Part shown: positions 50,015-58,128 of the stretch, in pieces
Layout: each line of letters begins with the position of its first letter
How positions within the stretch are numbered: position 1 is the stretch's first letter
Origin: Haloparvum alkalitolerans
GTDB taxonomy: Archaea; Halobacteriota; Halobacteria; Halobacteriales; Haloferacaceae
NCBI RefSeq assembly: GCF_050122995.1
Contig: NZ_JBNLIA010000001.1
Location: forward strand, 324,240 to 388,239
Length of the DNA stretch: 64,000 nucleotides
Direction of reading: 5' to 3'
Program-made: the position numbers and the translations under genes
Notes under the pieces: model-generated
What the model was told of the DNA's origin: nothing
Seen by the model: only the letters and a program-made list of their open reading frames with translations
Database searches by the model: none

Positions 50015-50713
50015 GATCCGTTCGGCGGTCACGTCGACAGCGGGACTGTAGTGCGCGATCGGCGCCCCCTCCGGTTCCTCGAACCCGTTGGTCTCGAAGA
50101 GCGTGTTCGTCCGGACGGTCGCGTCCGCTTCGTGGAGCGGCCACGGTCCGTGATCGATCTCCCCGCAGTAGAGGCGCCGCCCCTCGGCGTAGAAGCGGTA
50201 GTTCTCCACGAGGAACGCCGCCAGTGACCCGGGGTCCGCCTCGAACGCCTCGCCCGCGGGGCCGTACGCGAGGTCGACGTGGGCCGGGTCCGCGCCGCGG
50301 TGCGTGCGGTGGCTGGTAAACGTCACGCGGCGGTCGGTCGCGACCGGGCGGTCGCGGTCGCCCTCCGTCGTCACCTCCATCTCCGCGCGGTAGTACGGCA
50401 GGGCGAACAGTCGGCGCGCGACGTGTACCCCGATCGGGTCGGCCGCGTCGAGGTTGAAGAAGTAGACGCCGCGACCGCGCGGTCCGTCGACGTACGTGCG
50501 GAGGTTCACCTCCGGAAACGAGAGGCCGAAGGGGATCCCCCGGAGCCCGATGTCGGCCATCACGAACGGAACGACCCCGAGGTAGGCGTCCCCGTCGTGC
50601 GTCGCGACCGAGAGCCCCTCCGGGAGCCGGGCCGCGACCGTCTCCGGGCTGACGGGCCAGTGGAGGAACAGCGCGTCGCGCCACTCCATCTCCAGCAGGT
50701 GACGGTCGGTCAT
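49997..50713 (-). CDS. DUF2071 (YqjF-like) protein
   Basis: A 238-residue protein of the DUF2071/YqjF family: WRDALFLHWPVSPETVAARLPEGL near the N-terminus, VPFVMADIGLRGIPFGLSFPEVNLRTYVDGPRGRGVYFF in the middle, and FYAEGRRLYCGEIDHGPWPLHEA later. The fold is a beta-barrel of acetoacetate-decarboxylase-like shape; no enzymatic role is settled. ATG 50713 fits the family. Its 3' end is duplicated just past the stop. Confidence 0.85.
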   Translation of the reverse strand: MTDRHLLEMEWRDALFLHWPVSPETVAARLPEGLSVATHDGDAYLGVVPFVMADIGLRGIPFGLSFPEVNLRTYVDGPRGRGVYFFNLDAADPIGVHVARRLFALPYYRAEMEVTTEGDRDRPVATDRRVTFTSHRTHRGADPAHVDLAYGPAGEAFEADPGSLAAFLVENYRFYAEGRRLYCGEIDHGPWPLHEADATVRTNTLFETNGFEEPEGAPIAHYSPAVDVTAERIRRVEF

Positions 50714-50778
50714 GGCCGTCGATCCGTCCTCCTCGGGCAAAGGTCCGGTGGCGGCGGGACCCACAGGCCGGCGTGGGA

Positions 50779-50842
50779 GACGGTCGGTGCCGTCGACGGT
50801 CGGTGCAGTCGACGGTCGGTTCGGGCGACGGTCGGTCCGGTG
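50779..50842. repeat. Tandem repeat, 4 x 16 bp, in divergent promoter region
   Basis: Four copies of gacggtcggtgccgtc and variants at a 16-bp period (starts 50779, 50795, 50811, 50827), between the divergent DUF2071 and DUF4349 genes. Confidence 0.88.
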
Positions 50843-50899
50843 CCCGGCACGACGCGCGGTCCGGCGCCGCGAGACACAAACGGTCGTTTGTGCTTTGCG

Positions 50900-50909
50900 A
50901 TACTTTACC
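50900..50909 (+). promoter_or_regulatory. TATA-like box of DUF4349 lipoprotein
   Basis: ATACTTTACC, 25-34 bp upstream of ATG 50934. Confidence 0.5.
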
Positions 50910-50933
50910 ACAGCGGGGCGCGTTCTCGGAGCC

Positions 50934-51824
50934 ATGAGCCGACAACGCGCGGTGGTCGCGGTCGCGGTGGCGCTGCTGCTCGTGACCGCGGGCTGTGCCG
51001 GGGCCGGGAACGACGCCGCCCCCTCGGGCGGCGACGGGGGCGCGGAGATGGACGCCGGCGGAGACGCGCCTCAGGAGGCGGGGAGTGACGACGCCCGGTC
51101 GGCCGAGGACGGGTCCGCGTACGCGGTCGCCGACAGGCAGCTGATCCGGACCGGCGAGGCGACGATACACGTCGAGAGCTTCGGCGACGCGAGCGACGAG
51201 GTCCGGTCGATCGCGGCGTCGTACGACGGGTACGTCAGCGACACCGAGCAGCGCTCGCGCGAGATCGGGAACGAGACGTGGACCCGCGGCACGGTGCGGT
51301 TCCGCGTCCCCACCGAGTCGTTCGACGACGCGTTCGCGGACGCCACCGCGGTCGGCGAGGTCGAGGACTCCTCGACGAACACCGAGGACGTGACCGACCA
51401 GCTGGTCGACGTCGAGGCTCGGTTGACGAACCTCCGCGCCGAGCGCGACCGCCTTCGCGAGCTGTACGAGGGGGCCAACGAGACCGAGGACGTGCTCGCG
51501 GTGCAGTCGGAGCTCTCCCGGGTTCAAGAGGAGATCGAGCGCCTCGAGGCCCAACAGCGTCAGCTTGAGGACCGCGTCGCGTACGCCACCATCACGGTCC
51601 ACATCGTGGAGGATCGCCCTGAAGGCGACTCGACCGAGCCCGAGGCGTGGTACGACACCGGCGTCGCCGCCGCGTTCCTCACCTCCGTGGACGGCGTCGG
51701 AACCGCGCTGCGGGCGATCGCCGTCGGAGCCGCCTACGTCGCCCCGTACCTGCTCGCGTTCGGGACGCCCGTCGTCGTCGGCGTGGTCGCCGTCGCGAAG
51801 TTGGTCCAGCGGCGCGGGGAGTGA
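50934..51824 (+). CDS. DUF4349 lipoprotein with C-terminal membrane helix
   Basis: A 296-residue lipoprotein: signal and lipobox ending VTAGC (Cys21), then a Gly/Asp-rich linker, a beta domain, and DVEARLTNLRAERDRLRELYEG, a coiled coil at about 160-210. A final transmembrane region follows (YVAPYLLAFGTPVVVGVVAVAKL). This matches the DUF4349 layout, whose members have a coiled coil between two beta halves. Function unknown; probably a cell-surface or membrane-remodelling factor. Confidence 0.86.
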   Translation: MSRQRAVVAVAVALLLVTAGCAGAGNDAAPSGGDGGAEMDAGGDAPQEAGSDDARSAEDGSAYAVADRQLIRTGEATIHVESFGDASDEVRSIAASYDGYVSDTEQRSREIGNETWTRGTVRFRVPTESFDDAFADATAVGEVEDSSTNTEDVTDQLVDVEARLTNLRAERDRLRELYEGANETEDVLAVQSELSRVQEEIERLEAQQRQLEDRVAYATITVHIVEDRPEGDSTEPEAWYDTGVAAAFLTSVDGVGTALRAIAVGAAYVAPYLLAFGTPVVVGVVAVAKLVQRRGE

Positions 51825-51857
51825 CGGTCGCGGGACGACTCCGCGTTCCGAGCGAAA

Positions 51858-51915
51858 TTTCTGTCGACTGTTCGGATGGCGCTTTTTCTGTCGACTGTTC
51901 GGACGGCGCTTTTCT
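51858..51915 (+). terminator. Tandem T-rich sites downstream of DUF4349 gene
   Basis: ttctgtcgactgttcggat is repeated at 51859 and about 27 bp later, and the sequence carries three T runs (TTT, TTTTT, TTTT). This fits stacked archaeal U-rich termination sites after the lipoprotein gene. Confidence 0.45.
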
Positions 51916-51941
51916 GTCGGCCGTGTCGGTACCGTCCCTTC

Positions 51942-51976
51942 CGGATCGCTACTCCGCGATCGCTACTGCGCGATCG
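51942..51976. repeat. Tandem repeat, 14-bp units over imp-like gene 3' end
   Basis: Two 14-bp units (gcgatcgctactgc type) plus a 7-bp partial. The stop of the minus-strand gene (51963-51965) lies in the second unit, and the unit downstream carries another TAG. Confidence 0.85.
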
Positions 51977-52787
51977 TTTCTCGGGCCACGGCCGCGAGAC
52001 GGTCGGCGGCCGTCTCGTCGGCCGCGGCCACGTACAGTCCCGCGTCGTCGTCCGCCCGGACCGCGGCGTCGCTCTCCTCGGCCAGCAGCGAGCCGACGTA
52101 CTGCTCGAAGGGGTCGGGGTGGTAGCAGACGACCGCCTCGGAGCCGCCGCTCGCGAGCATCCCCCAGTCGACGCAGGGGGACCACGACTGGAGGACGCGC
52201 TTGCACTCCGCGTCGAGCGCGGACGCGAGCGCGTCCGCCCGCGCGCTCCGCTCGGCGTCGCGGATCGCGGGGAGCCCGATCACGAGTGAGACCGTCCCGC
52301 TGTCGAGCGGGACGTCGCTGTCGGCCGACAGGGGCGTCCCCGCTCCGGGCCGGTCCGGGTCGGTCGCGACGGCGGCGGGGGCAACGGTCCCACCGCCGCC
52401 GCGCGTGGCTCGGAACAGGGAATCGGGGAGGGGTTCGTAGACGGCGCCGGCGACCGGTTCGTCGTCGCACAGACAGCAGACCGCGGTCGCGAACGACGGG
52501 AAGCCGGCCGCGAAGTTGTTGGTCCCGTCGAGGGGGTCGACGACCCAGACGTACTCGCCGTCGCCCCGACGGCCCGACTCCTCGCCGTGCGTGGCGTGGG
52601 TCGGATACGCGTCCTCGAGCACCGCGAGGACGCGCTCCTCGGCGGCCACGTCGGCGTCGGTCTTCACGTCGTCGGCCTTGTACTCGCCGGGAACGCGGCC
52701 GTCGCGGAACCGGGACGCGAGCAGGTCGCCGCCGGCCCGCGCCGCGCGGGCCGCGACCGTCGCGAGGTCGTCGAGGGGGACGCTCAT
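51963..52787 (-). CDS. Inositol monophosphatase-family enzyme
   Basis: A 274-residue phosphatase of the IMPase/FBPase superfamily. The metal site is visible as HGEESGRRG (about residue 67), DPLDGTNNFAAGFPSF (84-99, the WxDPLDGTxNF pattern with aspartates for metal binding) and the C-terminal WGMLASGGSEAVV, a substrate-site Asp region variant. It removes a phosphate from inositol phosphates, fructose-1,6-bisphosphate or NADP, and could serve phospholipid or sugar metabolism. Starts at ATG 52787; its 3' end lies within a 14-bp tandem repeat. Confidence 0.9.
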   Translation of the reverse strand: MSVPLDDLATVAARAARAGGDLLASRFRDGRVPGEYKADDVKTDADVAAEERVLAVLEDAYPTHATHGEESGRRGDGEYVWVVDPLDGTNNFAAGFPSFATAVCCLCDDEPVAGAVYEPLPDSLFRATRGGGGTVAPAAVATDPDRPGAGTPLSADSDVPLDSGTVSLVIGLPAIRDAERSARADALASALDAECKRVLQSWSPCVDWGMLASGGSEAVVCYHPDPFEQYVGSLLAEESDAAVRADDDAGLYVAAADETAADRLAAVARETIAQ

Positions 52788-52865
52788 GGACGCCGCGTCG
52801 GCGTCGGGCGTAAAACGCGGTTCGGTTTCCGGCGGCGGTGCGGCGGTCTCTCCGAACGCGGGCGA

Positions 52866-53294
52866 TCAGCTCGTCGCGACGAGATAGACGCCGAGCGTCG
52901 CGAACAGGATGCCGGCCGCCTTCTTCGCGGTGAGGGACTCCCCGAGCGCGGCGACCCCGATGACGGAGCTGAACACGAGGAAGGTGGCGAAGATCGGCGT
53001 GACGACGCTCACCGGACCGAGCGCGAGCGCCCGGTAGTAGGCGAGGATCCCCACCGCCAGACAGAGCCCGGCCGCGAGCACGTACGGCGTCTTCGGCCCG
53101 GAGAGGTGCGGCGTCACCTGCTGTCCGGTCGCGGCGACGACGCCGAGCGCGGCCGCCACCAGCACGAGGTTCGAGATCGCGGCCGCCACGTCGCTCGGAA
53201 CCGCGTTCTGTCCGGAGGTCGCAAAGCGCATCAGCGGCGCGACGAGCGCGTACGCCCCGAGCGCCAAAAGCGAGTAGGGGAGGTAACTCTGCAT
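52866..53294 (-). CDS. EamA-type small membrane carrier
   Basis: A 142-residue protein with about five hydrophobic helices (LLALGAYALVAPLMRFA, ISNLVLVAAALGVVAA, YVLAAGLCLAVGILAYYRALALGPVSVVTPIF). The C-terminal AALGESLTAKKAAGILFATLGVYLVA is the classic end of an EamA domain. A single EamA half would work as a dimer, unlike the 10-helix standard DMT carriers. Substrate unknown. Starts at ATG 53294 (MQSYLPYSLLALGAY). Confidence 0.85.
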   Translation of the reverse strand: MQSYLPYSLLALGAYALVAPLMRFATSGQNAVPSDVAAAISNLVLVAAALGVVAATGQQVTPHLSGPKTPYVLAAGLCLAVGILAYYRALALGPVSVVTPIFATFLVFSSVIGVAALGESLTAKKAAGILFATLGVYLVATS

Positions 53295-53420
53295 GACGAC
53301 CGCTTCGGCGCGGGTCGGTTAAGCCGCTTCGTCCGCGGCCCGTACCGCCGGAGGTGCGCGGTCGACGCCCGCACACCGCCGGCGACGGCGGTCGGACCCG
53401 CCGCGGCGTTCCGGTTGGCC

Positions 53421-53430
53421 AACGTATATC
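53421..53430 (+). promoter_or_regulatory. TATA box of S9 peptidase
   Basis: AACGTATATC, 25-34 bp upstream of ATG 53455; a clear leaderless arrangement. Confidence 0.6.
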
Positions 53431-53454
53431 CGAAGCCCCCGTTTCGGTCACTGC

Positions 53455-55674
53455 ATGACGGAACTGCCGCTCGACGCCTACTACGACCTGACGCAGGTCG
53501 GCGAGGTCGCCGTCTCGCCGTCCGGCGACCGCGTCGCCTTTACGGCCACCGAGTACGACCAGAGCGAGGACGAGTCGGTCACCTCGCTGTTCGTCGTCCC
53601 GCGGGACGGCTCCCGCGACCCGCACCGCCTCTCGCGCGCGTCGGACGCCGGAAGCCCGGCGTGGTCGCCCGACGGGGAGCGGCTCGCGTTCACCGCCGCC
53701 CGCGAGGAGGACGACGCGCGGCGCGTCGGGTGGCAGGACCGCGCGACGGACGAGAATGCTGACGAGGCAGACGAGGCGGACGCTGAGGAGACGAACGGGG
53801 AGGACGCCGCCGAACCCGAGAACGCCGACGACGAACCGAAGTCGCAGGTGTGGGTCTTCGACCTCGCGCTCGGCGGCGACGCCCGGCAGGTGACCGACCG
53901 CGAGGAGGGCGTCTCGGAGTTCGACTGGGGTCCGGAGGGCGACCGGCTGGTCGTCGCGGCGCGCGACCCCACCGACGAGGAGTCCGACTACCTCGACCAG
54001 GTGCGCGACGGCGGCCCGGTCGAGACGACCCGGATGCAGCACAAACTCGACGGGGTGGGCTGGACGGACGACGTGACGACGTACCTGTTCGTCGTCGACG
54101 CCGAGACGGGCGAGGAGATCAGACTGGAGGACGGCTACGGCGGCGGCGCCCAGCAGGACCTCTCCGGCATGAACCCCCACTGGGGCGAGGCGGGGCGAAT
54201 CGCCTTCACCGCCTACCGCGGCGAGGACCCCGACGACACGAGCGCGCGGGACGTGTACACGATCCGCCCCGAGGCCGACGCCGAGGCGGTCAGACAGACC
54301 GACGGGACGCTGTCGTGTGCCGGCCCGCGGTGGCGCAGCGACGGGACGCTCGGGTTCGTCGCCAGCGTCCCCGACAACTGGTGTCTCCCGACGCAGGTCT
54401 ACGTCGGCGAGCCGGGCAAGGAGCAGCCCGCTGGCGACCCCGGCGCCGCGGACGCCGAGGGCGCGGGGTCGTTCGCGTCGATCACCGAGGACCTGGACCG
54501 GACCGTCGCTCGCGGGGGCGGCGTCCACTGGGTCGACGGCGCGGTGTACACCCTGATCGCGGACCACTCTCGGACGCGGCTCGTGCGGGCGGACCCGGCC
54601 GAAAAGGCGGTCGACCGCGTGTTCGAGGCGCAGGGGAACCTGCGCGCGGTCTCCGCGCTCGACGTCTCCGCGGACGGCTCGACCGCGGCGTTCGTCCTCT
54701 CGCACCCGGGCGAGGGAGCGGACGTGTACGCGGTCGACGTGGCCGACCTGGACGACGCGCCCGCGGCCGAGCCGCACCATCCCGCGGACGACCCCGAGGG
54801 GTTCCCCGAAGAGCCGGGGTCGATCACGCGCCTCTCGGGGGTCAACGACGACCTGATCGCGGAGTTCTCCATGCCGGAGGTCGAGCGCGTCGAGTGGGAG
54901 TCGGACGGCTGGGACCTCGACGGCGTGCTGTATCACGACCCGGACGTGGACCCCGAGGCGGGCGACCACCCCCTCGCCGTTGCCATCCACGGCGGCCCCA
55001 TCTCCTACGACGAGCCGGTCTTCTCGTTCGCGCACGCGGCGCTGACGAGCCGGGGGTACCTCGTCTTCCGACCGAACTACCGCGGTGGAAGTTCTCGGGG
55101 CCGGGAGTTCGCGGAGACGCTCCGCGGCCAGTGGGGCACGGTCGAGGTCGCGGACGTGGTCGCGGGCGCGCGCTCGCTCGTCGAGCGCGGGTGGGCCGAC
55201 GGGGACCGGATCTTCGGCTACGGCTTCTCCTACGGCGGGATCACGCAGGGGTTCATCGTCACGCAGGAGCCGGACCTCTTCGCGGCCGCCGCGCCCGAGC
55301 ACGGCATCTACGACCTGCGGTCGGCGTTCGGGACGGACGACTCCCACAACTGGATGGAGGCGGAGTACGGCCTGCCGTGGGAGAACCCGGAAGCCATCGA
55401 CGCCTCCTCGGCCATCCTCGACGCCGGGAACATCGACACGCCGGTCCTGATCACCGCCGGCGGGCAGGACTGGCGCTGCCCGCCCTCGCAGTCCGAGCAG
55501 TTCTACATGGCCGCCCAGAAGGCGGGCGTCGACGCGAAGCTGATCGTCTACCCCGAGGAGCACCACAACGTCGGCGACCCCGACCGCGCGATCCACCGCC
55601 TCGAGGCGGTCACCGAGTGGTACGAGACGCACGATCCCGCGACCGAGAGCGACCCCGAGAGCGACGAGGAATAG
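53455..55674 (+). CDS. S9 family (acylaminoacyl/dipeptidyl) peptidase
   Basis: A 739-residue serine peptidase. Residues 1-440 make a beta-propeller (GEVAVSPSGDRVAFTATEYDQ, GSPAWSPDGERLAFTAARE) with an acidic insert of Asp/Glu repeats near residue 100-130. The C-terminal hydrolase domain has GYGFSYGG with Ser592 as nucleophile, Asp672 in GGQDWRCP and His703 in EEHHNVG. It cleaves short peptides in the cytoplasm. The acidic insert is a haloadaptive feature. Own promoter. Confidence 0.93.
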   Translation: MTELPLDAYYDLTQVGEVAVSPSGDRVAFTATEYDQSEDESVTSLFVVPRDGSRDPHRLSRASDAGSPAWSPDGERLAFTAAREEDDARRVGWQDRATDENADEADEADAEETNGEDAAEPENADDEPKSQVWVFDLALGGDARQVTDREEGVSEFDWGPEGDRLVVAARDPTDEESDYLDQVRDGGPVETTRMQHKLDGVGWTDDVTTYLFVVDAETGEEIRLEDGYGGGAQQDLSGMNPHWGEAGRIAFTAYRGEDPDDTSARDVYTIRPEADAEAVRQTDGTLSCAGPRWRSDGTLGFVASVPDNWCLPTQVYVGEPGKEQPAGDPGAADAEGAGSFASITEDLDRTVARGGGVHWVDGAVYTLIADHSRTRLVRADPAEKAVDRVFEAQGNLRAVSALDVSADGSTAAFVLSHPGEGADVYAVDVADLDDAPAAEPHHPADDPEGFPEEPGSITRLSGVNDDLIAEFSMPEVERVEWESDGWDLDGVLYHDPDVDPEAGDHPLAVAIHGGPISYDEPVFSFAHAALTSRGYLVFRPNYRGGSSRGREFAETLRGQWGTVEVADVVAGARSLVERGWADGDRIFGYGFSYGGITQGFIVTQEPDLFAAAAPEHGIYDLRSAFGTDDSHNWMEAEYGLPWENPEAIDASSAILDAGNIDTPVLITAGGQDWRCPPSQSEQFYMAAQKAGVDAKLIVYPEEHHNVGDPDRAIHRLEAVTEWYETHDPATESDPESDEE

Positions 55675-55764
55675 CCCGGGGACGCACGAACCGCTTTCAG
55701 AAAAACGAGACCGGTAGACCGGCTGTCCCACGCTCGGCGCGCGCCGCGGCGACCGCGGAGCGCG

Positions 55765-55862
55765 TCGCCGCGACCGCGCGAGGGAGGCGGTGGCGCGGCC
55801 GCGCTGTGGTGCTGTGCGGTTCCGCGGCCGCGCCACCGGCGAGGCTGCGGAGGCGAGAGGCC
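55765..55862 (+). repeat. Intergenic modular hairpin element, copy E (hairpin part)
   Basis: After GCGCGAGGGAGGC, a perfect 15-bp stem (arms 55789-55803 and 55823-55837, ggtggcgcggccgcg and its complement) closes a loop ending TGCTGTGCGGTTC. GCGAGGCTGCGGAGGCGAGAGG follows (55839-55860), resembling the GAGGCTGGGGAGG flank of copies B and D. The CG hairpin before it is degraded. The gap between it and 56033 holds only a GGACTGAAAGGG-like stretch (55941-55952) resembling the copy D end module. Confidence 0.72.
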
Positions 55863-56032
55863 ACGCTTGACTCGACAGCCGGACCAGAGACGCACCGAGC
55901 AACCGGCCGCGACAACCGACTCCGCAATCCACGCCCTGGCGGACTGAAAGGGCGAGGCCGGTCGCGGCCGCTCAGCCGACCCCTATCGGCGCCGGGTGTT
56001 GCGGAGAGGCGCCGGTATGTCGCTGAGCGTCC

Positions 56033-56150
56033 GCGAGCGGTCGAGGGCTTTCTGGATGTTCGCGGTGAACGCAGCAGAACGCTTGACTGAGACAGAACCA
56101 TCGTATAGCGAGCGGTCGAGGGCTTTCCGCACGTTCGCATCAGTCACAGC
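56033..56150 (+). repeat. Duplicated 3'-module-like units, copy E2
   Basis: Two units starting gcgagcggtcgagggcttt at 56033 and 56108 (75-bp spacing) contain GGGCTTTCTGGATGTTCG and GGGCTTTCCGCACGTTCG. Both resemble the GGGGCTTTCTGG module of copies A, B and D2. ORFs on either strand here are repeat-driven and not called as genes. Confidence 0.6.
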
Positions 56151-56214
56151 AGTACGCCCGCGTACCCGACCCGAGCCAGCGGCCTCCAGATCCCGATCTC
56201 GGTTCGGATCGCCC

Positions 56215-56222
56215 TTTTTAAC
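56215..56222 (+). promoter_or_regulatory. TATA-like box of small membrane protein
   Basis: TTTTTAAC, 25-32 bp upstream of ATG 56247. Confidence 0.5.
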
Positions 56223-56246
56223 GCACCCACGCCCCAACCCCCGTCC

Positions 56247-56663
56247 ATGAACCTCCGGAAGGTCGCGCCCCCGGTCGGCGCCGTCGCGTCGCTGTTGACG
56301 GTGTTGGTCCTCGCGCTGCCGTTCGTGCTGGTCGACGTGCGGGCGGAACTGCTGAACGCCTACTACGCGGCCGGACCGACTGGCGCGGTCGGGATCGCGC
56401 TGTTCGGACTGGTGGGCGCCGTCGCGTTCGCCTCCGCGGAGCGGGGCAACGTCGACCGCGTGACGATGGCCGGCGGGCTGGTCGCGCTCGGCGCCGGGAC
56501 GCTCGCCCTCGCGGCCGCGTGGTGGCTCGCCATCGACGAGACCGTCCTCTTCAGCTTCCCGCAGCAGTACCGCTGGCTGGAGTGGCACGCGCCCCTGACC
56601 ACCGCGCTCGCGGTCCTGCCGGCCGCGGCGGCCGCGGCGTACGCGAGCGCGGTCGTGGAGTAG
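56247..56663 (+). CDS. Four-helix membrane protein
   Basis: A 138-residue protein almost wholly made of four hydrophobic helices (APPVGAVASLLTVLVLALPFVL, GPTGAVGIALFGLVGAVAFA, AGGLVALGAGTLALAAAWWLAI, TTALAVLPAAAAAAYASAV). A conserved-looking exposed loop, FSFPQQYRWLEWHAP, lies between helices 3 and 4. No family is recognised. Its own promoter and a stop followed by the SRP RNA gene define it as a single transcription unit. Confidence 0.7.
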   Translation: MNLRKVAPPVGAVASLLTVLVLALPFVLVDVRAELLNAYYAAGPTGAVGIALFGLVGAVAFASAERGNVDRVTMAGGLVALGAGTLALAAAWWLAIDETVLFSFPQQYRWLEWHAPLTTALAVLPAAAAAAYASAVVE

Positions 56664-56748
56664 CGGGACTCCCCACGACTTCGGACCGACCACCGCGAAC
56701 GAACCGCCACCGATCCCACGCCCTCCCGCGACCCGCGGAGCGAAAGGC

Positions 56749-56757
56749 CCTTATGGG
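56749..56757 (+). promoter_or_regulatory. TATA box of SRP RNA
   Basis: CCTTATGGG lies about 20-27 bp upstream of the likely 5' end of the SRP RNA near 56776. Confidence 0.45.
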
Positions 56758-56771
56758 GCACTGGTCTACGG

Positions 56772-57088
56772 TGGAGTGGACTAGGTCGGGCGGTTAGGCC
56801 CCGCCCCTCGCCCGTGAGGTAGTCTTCAGCGGGGACCGAACGCCGGGGGTGTCCGGTCAGACCGGCACGGGCCCCGGGAGCCAACGTGGAAGCCTCGTCC
56901 GACGGGGACAGCGGTCCGTGGCGCCCGCTCGCAGGAGCGGTCCGTCGCGGTTCGGCGGAGACAATGGGTCAGGCGCGGAAGCGAGCAGCCCACCTCCGGA
57001 CGCCAGTCGCTCGTCGGGTCGCGGGGTGGAGGAGGCAACCGGGATTCCCCGCGTCGGAACGCCGGGCTATCCCGGTCCGTCCATCCAT
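56772..57088 (+). ncRNA. ffs: Archaeal SRP (7S) RNA
   Basis: About 315 nt, the expected length. Seen: ACTAGGTCGGGCGGTTAGGCCCCGCCC near the 5' end (the 5' domain loops), and the helix-8 SRP54-binding signature GGGTCAGGCGCGGAAGC then GAGCAGCCC (56966-56991), which includes GTCAGG, a GGAA tetraloop and AGCAGCC. The ends pair: GTGGAC (56776-56781) with GTCCAT (57079-57084), as in helix 1 of archaeal SRP RNA. It scaffolds SRP19 and SRP54 for membrane targeting. Exact ends are inferred; no proteins overlap it. Confidence 0.9.
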
Positions 57089-57097
57089 TCATAACGA

Positions 57098-57105
57098 CCT
57101 TTTTC
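57098..57105 (+). terminator. T-run after SRP RNA
   Basis: CCTTTTTC just beyond the helix-1 pairing is a plausible archaeal termination site for the RNA. Confidence 0.5.
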
Positions 57106-57240
57106 TGCGGTTGGGTTCACGCGCCGCGGAGCGGCGCGCTCACCCGCCCTTGAAAAATGTCGATCAAAAAGGGGCCGCGGGCGGCGCTCCGGGCGCTCCG
57201 CGCCCTCGCGCCGCCGCGGTACCACGACCTCAATACATAA

Positions 57241-57424
57241 CCGCACCGCGGCCGCAACCGCACCGCGACCGCATCAGCACCGCACCGCGGCCGCAACCGC
57301 ACCGCGACCGCATCAGCACCGCACCGCGGCCGCAACCGCACCGCGACCGCATCAGCACCGCACCGCGGCCGCATCAGCACCGCACCGCGACCGCATCAGC
57401 ACCGCACCGCGACCGTACCGTGAC
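57241..57424. repeat. Tandem array, 39-bp units then 22-bp units
   Basis: Three perfect 39-bp units (57241-57279, 57280-57318, 57319-57357) are followed by two 22-bp shortened units (57358-57379, 57380-57401) and a partial. Units are built from ccgcaccgcggccgc and gaccgcatcagca blocks. The array follows the SRP RNA and precedes a lipoprotein gene. A minus-strand frame stays open through it as a 13-residue repeat, but codon quality is poor. No spacers are present, so it is not CRISPR. The stretch 57106-57240 holds nothing else I can name. Confidence 0.95.
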
Positions 57425-57531
57425 ATGAAAAATACCGGGTGTCGATGTGTGGCTGGAGCCGATCCGCTACCGGACCGTGACGGAAATTTCTATGGCATCA
57501 GCCTTTCCGGTGTCGGGCCACACGCCCGAGT

Positions 57532-58059
57532 GTGAGACGACTCCTGACCGTACTCGCGCTCGTGTCGATAGTCGCGCTGGCCGGCTGTGCCGGGCTGCCG
57601 GGTGCCGGCGACGCCGGCGAGGGCACCGCGGTCCCCGACGAGGAAGTCTCGGTCGCGAACGACGAGGCGAACGCGACCGGCGTCAACCAGACGCTCCGGC
57701 TGACCGTGAACGAGAGCGTCGCCGGCGACGAACTCACCTCGGTCGGCGCCACCTACCCCCGCGACCGGTTCAACGTCGACGAGGCCGCTCACGACGCCAT
57801 CCTGATCGGCGTCGACACCGACGGCGACGGCGACCTCGACCGCGGGTTCAACGAGACGCACGTCAGCGGCGTCAACACCAACGAGTTCTCCTACGACGTG
57901 ACGCTCGACACCGACTACACCCTCAAGGAAGGCGACACCGTCGTGCTCGGCTATCCCGCCGTCGACAACCCCGAGGAGGCCGGGGAGTACGCCGTCGAGG
58001 TGCACGTCAACGACGAGCAGCGCGCGAACGGGACCGTCGTCATCGAGGACGCCGAGTAG
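57532..58059 (+). CDS. Predicted lipoprotein
   Basis: A 175-residue secreted protein starting at GTG. Signal peptide and lipobox LAGC (Cys19), then a short Gly/Asp-rich linker and a beta-rich domain with LRLTVNESVAGDEL, ATYPRDRFNVDEAAHDAILIGVD, and DTDGDGDLDRGFNETHVSGV, which may be an EF-hand-like DxDGDGD loop (residues about 101-108). The ending GEYAVEVHVNDEQRANGTVVIEDAE is typical of haloarchaeal surface proteins. The possible Ca2+ site is inference. Confidence 0.78.
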   Translation: MRRLLTVLALVSIVALAGCAGLPGAGDAGEGTAVPDEEVSVANDEANATGVNQTLRLTVNESVAGDELTSVGATYPRDRFNVDEAAHDAILIGVDTDGDGDLDRGFNETHVSGVNTNEFSYDVTLDTDYTLKEGDTVVLGYPAVDNPEEAGEYAVEVHVNDEQRANGTVVIEDAE

Positions 58060-58128
58060 TTCGGCGCGAGGCCGACCGACCGCGGACGACCCCTTTTTGT
58101 GCCCGCGCGCGCTTCGCTCCGGTAGCCG

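Noticed and set aside
55996..56250. 84-codon plus-strand ORF and reverse ORFs with repeated residues in 55675-56246
   Set aside because: They are translations of the duplicated 3' module and hairpin parts, not of a conserved protein.
57117..57380. Minus-strand ORF through the 39-bp array (13-residue repeat)
   Set aside because: The open frame follows from unit length being a multiple of three and from GC bias; no start context and no non-repeat domain.
57241..57424. CRISPR array
   Set aside because: Units are directly abutting with no unique spacers, unlike CRISPR, and no cas gene is near.
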